This document shows positions 21,946 to 28,662 of a stretch of DNA of 37,052 bases, piece after piece (positions within the stretch are counted from its first letter, which is position 1; every line of letters starts with the position of its first letter). A program made the translations under genes and the position numbers. The notes under the pieces were generated by a model, which ran no database searches, was not told the origin of the DNA, and saw nothing but the letters and a program-made list of their open reading frames with translations. Source of the stretch: Candidatus Sungiibacteriota bacterium (GTDB taxonomy: Bacteria > Patescibacteriota > Minisyncoccia > Sungbacterales > HO2-52-23); assembly GCA_016206285.1 (NCBI GenBank), contig JACQRW010000013.1:1-37052 (forward strand). The letters are read 5' to 3'.

Positions 21946-23317
21946 GTTTGTTTTTAGTGATAACTTTAATTCGTGTCACTTCTTCGAAGCCGTACTTCCC
22001 GTGTTCTCTTCCGAATCCCGAATTTTTGTAACCGCCAAAGGGATTGAACGGCATGATATAATTTGTGCCGTTAATGCTCACCATGCCGGATTCGATCGCT
22101 TGGGATACCCGCTCCGCTTGTTTCTTATCGCCAGTAAACACGTATGCGCCCAGGCCGTAAGCGGTCCCGTTTGCAAGCTCGATAGCCTCCTCTTCTGTCT
22201 TGAATGTTACGACGGGCAGTACCGGACCGAATACTTCCTCCGTCCAGACCCGCATGTCTTTGGTCACGCCCGTCAGCACAGTGGGTTCAAAAAATGCGCC
22301 GCCAAGTTTTTCTTCAAGCGAATTGCCGCCAGCGACTACTCGCGCGCCTTTCGCTTTGGCATCTTCCACTTGAGCCACGAGCAGATCAAGCTGTCTCTTG
22401 GCAACAAGCGGACCAACTTCTGTAGTTTCCGCTTCCGCATTGCCCAGCTTCTTAGCGATAAAGATAGCAGCGGCCTTCTCGACTACCCTATCAAAAATGC
22501 TTTCATGCACGATCAATCTTTTCAACCCATCGCAGCATTGTCCCTGGTTGAGTAGTCTATTGGCGCATACATTACTTACTGCGAGATCAATATCGGCATC
22601 TTCAAATATGATCCCGGGTGCAGAACCGCCTAACTCCATTACCGCTTTGATGAATTTCTTTCCTGCCAGTTCGTACAGATACCTTCCGGTCTGTGTACTG
22701 CCTGTAAAAGCGATCATGTCGATACTCTGATGAACCAGCATATCGCCCACCTCCCCGGCCCCGTACACTTCATTGAACACTCCTTTTGGCAAATGGCGTG
22801 AAAGCATGTCTTCGATAAATTTGCCGCTCAGAGGGCATTCCTCGGAATGTTTAAAAACAACCGTATTACCTGCAATCAGACTTTGTATCGTACCCCACAC
22901 AAAATTCGCAAAAGGGAAATTCCATGGTACGATCACCGCAGCAACTCCGATCGGTTCCCGAAAAACCTGGTGGATTTCCTGGTCATTCTCGAAAGTGGTT
23001 TCCGGACTCAAATACTTTTCCGCATTATCCAAGTACCAATTCGCATACACAAGACTCGCATCAAAGTCTCCCAGAGCTTCATTGAGCGGCATCCCCATCT
23101 CCCCTGATTCCAAAAGAGCAAATTCCGCTTTTCGATCCTGAAAATCCTGAAGAGCTTTTCGTAAAAGAGATACCCTTCCGCCCACGCCCAACCTCGCCCA
23201 CTCCTGCTGTGCGTTTCGTGCCAGAGCTACTTTGTCTTTGACTTCCTGTTCCGTCGAGACATCAACTGTCCCCAGAACCTCGTAATTCGAAGGATTGATA
23301 GATTGTAATTTGCTCAT
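21929..23317 (-). CDS. NAD(P)-dependent aldehyde dehydrogenase, succinate-semialdehyde type
   Basis: A 462-aa aldehyde dehydrogenase oxidising an aldehyde to its acid with NAD(P). Motifs: PWNFPFANFVW (about 130-140), FTGSTQTGRYL (cofactor fold), MELGGSAPGI (general-base Glu) and NQGQCCDG (catalytic Cys), then EEVFGPVLPV and FGGYKNSGFGRE at the C-terminus. Its length and INPSNYEVLGTV start fit the succinate-semialdehyde/lactaldehyde group, but the substrate cannot be fixed. It overlaps the toxin start by 17 bp and is 11 bp downstream of the membrane gene, so all may share a transcript. Confidence 0.92.
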   Translation of the reverse strand: MSKLQSINPSNYEVLGTVDVSTEQEVKDKVALARNAQQEWARLGVGGRVSLLRKALQDFQDRKAEFALLESGEMGMPLNEALGDFDASLVYANWYLDNAEKYLSPETTFENDQEIHQVFREPIGVAAVIVPWNFPFANFVWGTIQSLIAGNTVVFKHSEECPLSGKFIEDMLSRHLPKGVFNEVYGAGEVGDMLVHQSIDMIAFTGSTQTGRYLYELAGKKFIKAVMELGGSAPGIIFEDADIDLAVSNVCANRLLNQGQCCDGLKRLIVHESIFDRVVEKAAAIFIAKKLGNAEAETTEVGPLVAKRQLDLLVAQVEDAKAKGARVVAGGNSLEEKLGGAFFEPTVLTGVTKDMRVWTEEVFGPVLPVVTFKTEEEAIELANGTAYGLGAYVFTGDKKQAERVSQAIESGMVSINGTNYIMPFNPFGGYKNSGFGREHGKYGFEEVTRIKVITKNKHGKEL

Positions 23318-23328
23318 ATCTTGTTTTA

Positions 23329-23922
23329 TTAGCCATTTGTAGCGCTCACCATCTTTCTCCGGCGGATCAGCAGCATGGCGGCAAATGAACCGTTGGCTAA
23401 AATAAGCGAAATCGGATAGAGCGCGGTGGTAAGATTGAAAGATTCGAATGCGGCCAGAGCAATGGCAAATTTGATCGAACTGAGCACAAAAGTGCTTGCA
23501 GTCTCTTCATTGGGTTTATCATATGCCTTTCGAAATGTCGGAGCAAATGCGAGCGCATCGGTGATTGTCACAAATATCACTGCCAGCAGCGGATCGTCGG
23601 TCAGCTGCCAAAATAATAGCCCGAGCAATGCCCCGCCAAAGCTGAACCAGTCCGACTTGGTGATCTGCCGCTCTCCATAAAAAAGCGCCAGCGCAGCTAT
23701 AACAGTGCAAATGACTGCCGATGATCCCGTCACCCATGCCCCGGCTCCGCCACCTTTGGCGATTTGCGCAAAAAACGCAATCCCGGTCAGCAATCCCCAT
23801 ACGAACCAAGAAAACACATGCGGCCGCGTCGTCCCCCGAAAAATATCCCGGAAGTACGGCACATACCCGACAAATCCCAATATGGTGGCAATGATCCCCA
23901 GTACTATTTTATAATCGGTCAT
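23329..23922 (-). CDS. PQ-loop/SWEET-like multipass membrane protein
   Basis: A 197-aa protein with about six or seven transmembrane helices. The first repeat reads LGFVGYVPYFRDIFRGTTRP then HVFSWFVWGL, close to the PQ-loop pattern (proline in the first helix, then basic and aromatic residues); the second half repeats a similar layout near APTFRKAYDKPNEE. PQ-loop and SemiSWEET proteins transport small solutes; the substrate here is unknown. It is upstream of the aldehyde dehydrogenase (11 bp), possibly in one operon. Confidence 0.7.
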   Translation of the reverse strand: MTDYKIVLGIIATILGFVGYVPYFRDIFRGTTRPHVFSWFVWGLLTGIAFFAQIAKGGGAGAWVTGSSAVICTVIAALALFYGERQITKSDWFSFGGALLGLLFWQLTDDPLLAVIFVTITDALAFAPTFRKAYDKPNEETASTFVLSSIKFAIALAAFESFNLTTALYPISLILANGSFAAMLLIRRRKMVSATNG

Positions 23923-23936
23923 GGGATTATATTAAC

Positions 23937-24482
23937 TTATTCTATCTTATACTCCCATCCCGGCCTCCATGCTTTTGTTTTTCTCCAGTCCTCTGCAAAT
24001 GCCTGTTCCCATGTTTTATTTTTGAGTAAGACATCAAGCGCGAGTTGCGGGGCTTTATGGCCGACTATGGCAATACTTTTGCCATCATGCTCTTTTTTCA
24101 AAAACTCAAGAAAGTCTGCGATTCGTGCTTTCACGTCTTCATAGCTCTCTCCTTCAGGAAACCGTTCTGTGATGCGCTGCTCCTGCATTGGCTCCACAAT
24201 GGCCGAAGGTTTGGCATTGTACGTCCCGTAATTGCATTCCCGCAATCTCGCGTCCGGCATGATCGGCGCGCGGCCGTCAAAGGCCAATTTCGCCGAATCT
24301 GCTGCCCGTTTCAGATCCGAACAAAACACCATATCAAATTTTCCGTCCTTGGTCTGCTCTCTCAATTCCCTTGCCTGCTGTACTCCCAATTCCGAAAGCT
24401 CAACATCATACCACCCCGAAGAAATCTCTTTCTCGTTGTCAGTTGTCGTTCCGTGTACAAAATAGGTAATTTTTATGGACAT
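23937..24482 (-). CDS. Histidine phosphatase superfamily protein, RHG variant
   Basis: The track ORF starts at 24833 but the extra 117 residues overlap the pilin gene antiparallel to its frame and are not family-like. The ATG at 24482 gives MSIKITYFVHGTTTDN, a 181-aa phosphoglycerate-mutase-like protein. The nucleophile His is in FVHG where the family has RHG, so Arg is replaced by Val. SDLKRA (second Arg), RECNYG and VGHKAPQ (second His) are kept. Loss of the first Arg may weaken phosphate binding or change the substrate. SELGVQQARELRE is typical. It stands 14 bp upstream of the PQ-loop-like gene on the same strand. Confidence 0.85.
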   Translation of the reverse strand: MSIKITYFVHGTTTDNEKEISSGWYDVELSELGVQQARELREQTKDGKFDMVFCSDLKRAADSAKLAFDGRAPIMPDARLRECNYGTYNAKPSAIVEPMQEQRITERFPEGESYEDVKARIADFLEFLKKEHDGKSIAIVGHKAPQLALDVLLKNKTWEQAFAEDWRKTKAWRPGWEYKIE

Positions 24483-24511
24483 AGAAATCTTTAAACAGAC
24501 CGGATAACCTT

Positions 24512-25000
24512 TCAATTCGAAACCTGAAAATATTTCGGGGAGCCGTTCCAGCCGCTGGTTGGGGCTGCAAAAACGCCTTTGCCGCCGTCGGGAGTGGGCG
24601 CGGACATATTGGAGAGCGTTATGGGTTCGGCGTCGTTTTCCAGATTCGCGTACAGGGCGCACTTTCCGTCTGCGGTTACGAGGTATCGGTAAAATGACTG
24701 GACGGAAGTGCCGGGACCGGGATCCCGCGGCGTTTGCGAAAGGATAGTTGCATATTGCGGGTATGCGGCGCGCAATTCCACCAGGAGATCGGCAAGGTCG
24801 TACTCCCCTGCTCCGGCAGCCGGAAGATAGCATGATCCGGAAATAAATCTTCCGATTTGGGAAATTTCCACTTTGCGCTTTGTATCCCGGGCTTTTTTAA
24901 GCGCGGTATTCACCGATACGGCAATCATGGACGCAAGAATCCCGATAATCGCCACAACTACAATAATTTCAATTAACGTAAAACCTTTGCGTTTGTGCAT
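24512..25000 (-). CDS. Type IV pilin / type II secretion pseudopilin-like protein
   Basis: A 162-aa prepilin with the leader MHKRKG|FTLIEIIVVVAIIG, cut after Gly6, a hydrophobic assembly helix to about residue 30 and a mostly polar globular domain. QTPRDPGPGTSVQSFYRY and DGKCALYANLEN resemble the region around the calcium loop of GspG-like pseudopilins. Two cysteines could form a disulfide. No assembly genes adjoin it; it is the second orphan pilin in the window. It lies just downstream of the RhuM fragment (6 bp) on the same strand. Confidence 0.9.
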   Translation of the reverse strand: MHKRKGFTLIEIIVVVAIIGILASMIAVSVNTALKKARDTKRKVEISQIGRFISGSCYLPAAGAGEYDLADLLVELRAAYPQYATILSQTPRDPGPGTSVQSFYRYLVTADGKCALYANLENDAEPITLSNMSAPTPDGGKGVFAAPTSGWNGSPKYFQVSN

Positions 25001-25006
25001 ATATCT

Positions 25007-25261
25007 TTAGCAACTGATGCAAAAAATGCAACAACTGGACTTATTGGAATTTGCAATGTGCATTTTTTGCATATTGCTTTTGGAGCTTACTTCTTTTTCT
25101 CGGAAGATACTATTGATATGGCGTGAAATCACTGACTGGTCTTTCTCATATAATGACACAATATCTGCCTGTGTCGCCCAAATCGTATCGCGCGCGACAT
25201 CACCGTGAAGCTCAAGAGCCCCTGATTTTGCCTGATAGATGATGGTGTTTTTCTCTTTCAT
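25007..25261 (-). pseudogene. Truncated RhuM-family gene (N-terminal part)
   Basis: The 84 codons match the N-terminus of RhuM-type proteins as I remember them: NTIIYQAKSGALELHGDVAR, then DTIWATQADIVSLYEKDQSV with an ISRHINSIF helix-turn-helix-like segment. RhuM proteins are several times longer. Homology stops after SNMQKMHIANSNK and the end, SSCCIFCISC, is encoded by an inverted copy of the sequence coding MQKMH. This looks like a deletion with a snap-back inversion at the junction. A short DNA-binding product might still be made; the ATG codes MKEKNTIIY. Confidence 0.65.
25017..25072. repeat. 14-bp inverted repeat at the RhuM truncation point
   Basis: ATGCAAAAAATGCA (25017-25030) and its exact complement (25059-25072) enclose 28 bp. 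The right arm codes RhuM residues MQKMH; the left arm is its inverted copy and supplies the false C-terminus and stop. Confidence 0.85.
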
Positions 25262-25264
25262 AAT

Positions 25265-25693
25265 CTAATCCTTGAATATCTTTTTTCTCACTTCGTATGA
25301 AAAGATCGTTGGAATGAAGTATGTTATCTCCGCGGTCAGTGATCCCAAGAGTATTGCCAGTGAATAATTGGAAATGAAATATGGAAAAGCGGATAGGTAG
25401 AACGGTCTCAGAAGAAAGCTGTCGAAATATTCGGCAGGGCCAAATTCGATGATCATATTTCTGGCCTGTTTGAATAAGTTTGCGATGCCGAAGCGCCTTG
25501 TTTTTAAATCCCGGAATATGATGTATCCGTAAAATGCCAAGTTATCCATCCATGTGGCCGCAATACCGGCGATGATATTGTTTCCCGAGATGGATTTTAT
25601 AACATGCGCCGAAATAAGCGCCGCAAGGGTCGCAAGGACCAAAGGCACGCTATATCTCTTGAACCATTCTTTTATCTTATTTTTTACTTGCAT
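25265..25693 (-). CDS. Hypothetical four-helix membrane protein
   Basis: Not recognised. A 142-aa protein with a basic N-terminus (MQVKNKIKEWFKRY), about four hydrophobic helices (14-36, 42-60, 90-108, 110-130) and a basic C-terminus, suggesting both ends are cytoplasmic. The segment RDLKTRRFGIANLFKQARN between helices 2 and 3 is amphipathic. It is 3 bp upstream of the truncated RhuM gene and 28 bp downstream of tRNA-Ser on the same strand. No function is proposed. Confidence 0.75.
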   Translation of the reverse strand: MQVKNKIKEWFKRYSVPLVLATLAALISAHVIKSISGNNIIAGIAATWMDNLAFYGYIIFRDLKTRRFGIANLFKQARNMIIEFGPAEYFDSFLLRPFYLSAFPYFISNYSLAILLGSLTAEITYFIPTIFSYEVRKKIFKD

Positions 25694-25721
25694 AGACCCG
25701 ACCTATTATCTGTTTCGAAGG

Positions 25722-25808
25722 CGGAGGGTGAGAGATTCGAACTCTCGATGGAGTTTCCCCCATACCGCCTTTCCAAGGCGGCGCACTAGGCCACTATGCG
25801 AACCCTCC
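25722..25808 (-). tRNA. tRNA-Ser, anticodon GGA
   Basis: Reads UCC and UCU serine codons. The minus strand gives a GGAGGGT/ACCCTCC acceptor stem, D arm GCAT..GTGC, anticodon arm CCGCC-TTGGAAA-GGCGG (anticodon GGA), a long class II variable arm (GGGG-GAAA-CTCC) and T arm GAGAG-TTCGAAT-CTCTC, with discriminator G. The next bases are CCT, so CCA is not encoded and must be added. The first 15 bp of the gene are also the last codons (GGFA and TAG stop) of the GIY-YIG gene. No separate promoter is visible; the primary transcript probably includes the GIY-YIG gene. Confidence 0.95.
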
Positions 25809-26048
25809 AAGGTTATATTTCTTTCTTATCTCTTCCCTTCTATATCGTTTTTTGTACTCTTTTTCAAGAATGACCGATTCTTGTTCTGTTGGCACCTCTA
25901 TATTTTCAACCATGACGAAAGGTCTTCTGGATTTTGTCGATGCAACTTTACCGGAATTGTGTTCTTTTATCCGTCTCGCCAAATTATTCGTTCTGCCAAT
26001 ATATAGATTCTTATCTTTGAGACTTTGAAGAATATAGACGTAAAACAT
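25794..26048 (-). CDS. GIY-YIG nuclease domain protein, overlapping tRNA-Ser
   Basis: A small single-domain GIY-YIG endonuclease-like protein (84 aa). The track's GTG at 26060 lies inside a tRNA-derived repeat; the ATG at 26048 gives MFYVYILQSLKDKNLYIGRT, the usual start. The two GIY/YIG strands (YVYIL, LYIGRT), the catalytic Arg in RTNNLARRIKEHN, a following His and a late Glu (VILEKEYKKR) are visible. The last four residues and the TAG lie within the tRNA-Ser 5' end. A copy of the same tRNA 5' end lies just upstream of the gene. It therefore looks like a mobile homing-type gene placed in or beside the tRNA gene. Confidence 0.88.
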   Translation of the reverse strand: MFYVYILQSLKDKNLYIGRTNNLARRIKEHNSGKVASTKSRRPFVMVENIEVPTEQESVILEKEYKKRYRREEIRKKYNLGGFA

Positions 26049-26056
26049 AGCATGTT

Positions 26057-26108
26057 GCACTAGGCCCCTGCCTGCCGGCAGGCAGGGCTATGCGAACCCT
26101 CCAAGGTT
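26057..26108 (-). repeat. Second copy of the tRNA-Ser 5' end, split by a palindrome
   Basis: The 20-nt string running from the tRNA 5' flank (AACCTT) into the D arm, and the next GGCCTAGTGC, recur here exactly, as in 25783-25814. Between them a 21-bp insert holding a palindrome replaces the single intervening base. The copy has no anticodon arm, so it is a relic that with the real tRNA flanks the GIY-YIG gene as a direct repeat. Confidence 0.9.
26066..26087. repeat. 22-bp perfect palindrome (CCTGCC type)
   Basis: A perfect inverted repeat with the centre GCCGGC and arms CCCTGCCTGCC/GGCAGGCAGGG. It is inserted in the D-loop of the tRNA-Ser relic. I recall similar CCTGCCTGCC palindromes in CPR genomes, but cannot check that here. 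Confidence 0.9.
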
Positions 26109-26120
26109 GTCTATAAAATA

Positions 26121-27029
26121 TTACCGCTTTTCCTGGAGCGCCAGAATACGATCTTCGATCGGCGGATGCGTGGAGAATAGCTTGACGATCCACGGGGTCT
26201 TCCGCTCGCCGAATTCATGGTCCGCGCCAAACGGATTTTCAAAAAAGAGATGCGCGGTCGCGTTGGTGGCGGTTGCAAGCGGACGCTTGTATGAGCCGAT
26301 TTTTTTCAGCGCGGAGATCAGGCCGTCCGGGTAGCGCGTGAGGAGCGCGCCGGAGGTATCTGCCAGAAACTCCCGCCTGCGCGAGATGGCAAGTTGGATC
26401 AGTGTGGCAAAAATAGGAGCCAGAATTGAGAGCGCGATACCGATAATGAGGAGAACTCCGTTATTGCCGCGCTCGTCATCGCTCCGGCGGCCGCCGAACC
26501 AGAGCGAGCGCATAAACATATCCGACAGGATCGAGACCATGCCGACCAATACGACCGCCACAGTGGAGACCAGCATATCGCGGTTGCCGATGTGCGAGAG
26601 TTCGTGGCTCAATACTCCCTCAAGTTCGGAACGGTCAAGCATGCCCAGCAGACCCTCGGTAACGCATATGACCGCATGATCGGCGTTGCGGCCGGTTGCA
26701 AACGCATTGGGTGCGGCATCCGGGATCACATAGAGCGCCGGCATGGGAATGCCTGCGCTGATGGAGAGATTTTCCAGTATGCGGTACAGCTCCGGATTGT
26801 CTTTTACTTGGACCGGTTTGGCATGGTGAAGCGCGAGTACGATCTTGCCGCTGAACCAATAGCTTACGACGTTCATAGCGATGCTGAATATGACCGCAAC
26901 ATAGAGAATGCCCGGGTTATGGTAGACTTGGCTGAACGCCCACCCGATTGCGATGACCACGCCGAAAAAGCCGGACATGAGCAGCCATGTTTTCCTGATA
27001 TTCGCCGATTTTTGCGTGTAGAGCGTCAT
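26121..27029 (-). CDS. htpX: HtpX-like M48 membrane metalloprotease
   Basis: A membrane zinc protease of 302 aa that degrades misfolded membrane proteins. Two N-terminal helices (about 13-60) precede the domain; DAAPNAFATGRNADHAVI and the zinc motif LSHELSHIGNRD (HExxH, about 140-144) follow, then two more helices (about 155-175 and 195-215) and the third ligand in RREFLADTSGA. THPPIEDRI is the usual C-terminal motif. All M48B features are complete. It is upstream of the tRNA-Ser/GIY-YIG locus on the same strand. Its functional partner LemA is encoded elsewhere in the window. Confidence 0.94.
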   Translation of the reverse strand: MTLYTQKSANIRKTWLLMSGFFGVVIAIGWAFSQVYHNPGILYVAVIFSIAMNVVSYWFSGKIVLALHHAKPVQVKDNPELYRILENLSISAGIPMPALYVIPDAAPNAFATGRNADHAVICVTEGLLGMLDRSELEGVLSHELSHIGNRDMLVSTVAVVLVGMVSILSDMFMRSLWFGGRRSDDERGNNGVLLIIGIALSILAPIFATLIQLAISRRREFLADTSGALLTRYPDGLISALKKIGSYKRPLATATNATAHLFFENPFGADHEFGERKTPWIVKLFSTHPPIEDRILALQEKR

Positions 27030-27074
27030 AAAATAAGGGTATCAAATTTTATCTGCTTGTGCAATTAAGATATG

Positions 27075-27099
27075 AAAAGCCGTCTCTTAAGAGAACGGC
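27075..27099 (-). terminator. Intrinsic terminator of the response regulator gene
   Basis: On the minus strand GCCGT and ACGGC arms enclose the palindrome CTCTTAAGAG, followed by TTTTC. It lies 20 bp past the response regulator stop. Confidence 0.7.
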
Positions 27100-27120
27100 G
27101 TTGTCGTGTCTAAAAAATAA

Positions 27121-27510
27121 TTAAGTAGCAGGAGCAAGTGCTTGTTTTACTGCCTGTAAGATTTGATCAAGCTCAAGGGGTTTTCTAATAAATTGAGCGT
27201 TGTAGCTTGAGGCGACTTGAGCTCTGCGCTCGTAGTCTTCCCCGCTCATAATAATGACCGGAATATGAGCAAGTGCCGTATCTTGTCGCAACGTAATAAG
27301 TAATTTCAAACCGTCCATAATCGGCATGTCTACATCTGATATGACCAGATCAGCGGGCTGTTGGCGTAATTTATTCAGAGCGTCTTGACCGTCCAAGGCA
27401 ACAACGACCTCATATTCTCCATAGTGCGGCAGTATTGTCACCAGTAGTCTTCTCATGCCCTCATTATCATCAACAACAAGAATTCTTTTTTTATTCTGCT
27501 CATCGGGCAT
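27121..27510 (-). CDS. Single-domain response regulator (CheY-like)
   Basis: A 129-aa receiver domain without an output domain. The acidic pair is in RILVVDDNEGMRR, the phospho-acceptor Asp in LVISDVDMPIMDG, the conserved Ser in IIMSGED and the Lys in FIRKPLEL. All key residues are present, so it should be phosphorylated. It starts with a strong AAGGAGG 7 nt before the ATG, and has its own terminator. There is no adjacent kinase; the GAF histidine kinase at 33061-34491 is a possible partner, but that is an inference. Confidence 0.93.
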   Translation of the reverse strand: MPDEQNKKRILVVDDNEGMRRLLVTILPHYGEYEVVVALDGQDALNKLRQQPADLVISDVDMPIMDGLKLLITLRQDTALAHIPVIIMSGEDYERRAQVASSYNAQFIRKPLELDQILQAVKQALAPAT

Positions 27511-27578
27511 TTTGGCGCCTCCTTCTCTTTTTTAGAAAGATCGTATAACTGATAATATAACATGTCGTACTTAATCAG

Positions 27579-28655
27579 TCAACGCCCAATGAGGGCGATG
27601 GCCATGCCGATAATGGCCATAACGGTGCCGACCACCCAGAAGCGCATGGTAACTTTATAAGGCGGCCAGCCGATTGCCTCGAAGTGATGGTGGATGGGGG
27701 CGATAAGAAATATTTTTTTGCCGCGGAAGCGTTTGGAGCAGAATTGGATCACATCGGAAATCACTTCTACCATGAGTATGAATCCGATAACCGGAAGCAT
27801 GATTGCCGAATCAGTGAGAAACGCAACCACTGTAAGCGAAGTGGTGAGACCAAGGATGCCTGATTCGCCCATGTAAAAACGCGCAGGCGGGATATTGTAC
27901 CAAAGAAATGCAAGCAGTGCGCCGATGATAACCGCGCAGAATGCCGCCAGATCTATCTGCCCGCGGAAAAATGCAATGCCGCCGTATGCGGTAAAAATAG
28001 ACGCAAATACTCCGCCGGCAAGGCCGTCTATGCCGTCAATAATGCTTGATGAAAAAAGAACGATCATGGCTGCGATAAAAAGCGGAACATACCAGATGCC
28101 GATGAAGAGATCCCCATAGCCGGGAATATAGATAGTGCGCCAGTCGAGTTTGTAGTAGAACCAGAGTGCTCCGGAAAGTGCGATCAGAAAGATCACGAAA
28201 AGCCGATGGCGGAATTTAATGCCCCCGGACGCTTTTTGCGCTTTTCCTTCGCGCACCTGCAGGAGATCATCGGCAAGTCCGAGCAGTGAAGATGCAAGCA
28301 GAATAAAGAGCGGCAGCCATGTCTGGTTGCGGGAAAGAAAGTTTGCTTTGTCCCAGAAAGAGATTCCGGTAAATTTTGCAACAGCCCAAAGGAGCAGGGC
28401 CAAAGAAACCGTGGTAAGCCAGATTAATACGCCACCCAGGCGCGGCACCGCAGTCTCGCGATCTTTATGAAGCGCCGAAAAGAGAGGGGTTTTGGTGCCA
28501 TCTGGAGACGAGGTGCGCACGTCTTTGCGCCACAGCCGGTACTTGTACATATAGTAAATAAGCGAGGGCGTCAAAAGCATAGCCAAAATAAACGAGACGG
28601 AAAAAAGCCCGAATACTTTGATTGCGTTTGCGATTGCGTCTGTGGTGGGTGGCAT
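27579..28655 (-). CDS. mraY: Phospho-N-acetylmuramoyl-pentapeptide transferase
   Basis: Transfers phospho-MurNAc-pentapeptide to undecaprenyl phosphate, giving lipid I in the inner membrane; the step before MurG. The start at 28655 (MPPTTDAIANAIKVFG) is preferred: it lies 7 bp after the dacA stop, while the track start overlaps dacA. About ten transmembrane helices. Catalytic LADD (about 130) and SSIIDGIDGLAGG are present, as is APIHHHFEAIGWP near the C-terminus. The third acidic motif, MGDxG in E. coli and Aquifex MraY, reads FYMGESG, with Glu for the catalytic Asp. It is the last gene of scpA-scpB-dacA-mraY. Confidence 0.94.
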   Translation of the reverse strand: MPPTTDAIANAIKVFGLFSVSFILAMLLTPSLIYYMYKYRLWRKDVRTSSPDGTKTPLFSALHKDRETAVPRLGGVLIWLTTVSLALLLWAVAKFTGISFWDKANFLSRNQTWLPLFILLASSLLGLADDLLQVREGKAQKASGGIKFRHRLFVIFLIALSGALWFYYKLDWRTIYIPGYGDLFIGIWYVPLFIAAMIVLFSSSIIDGIDGLAGGVFASIFTAYGGIAFFRGQIDLAAFCAVIIGALLAFLWYNIPPARFYMGESGILGLTTSLTVVAFLTDSAIMLPVIGFILMVEVISDVIQFCSKRFRGKKIFLIAPIHHHFEAIGWPPYKVTMRFWVVGTVMAIIGMAIALIGR

Positions 28656-28662
28656 ATAAAGT

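Noticed and set aside
24483-24833. N-terminal extension of the histidine phosphatase ORF
   Set aside because: It overlaps the pilin gene in another frame of the same strand, is Arg/Pro-rich, and the family begins at the ATG at 24482.
26049-26060. GTG start of the GIY-YIG ORF in the track
   Set aside because: This GTG is part of the tRNA-derived repeat; the usual family start is the ATG at 26048.
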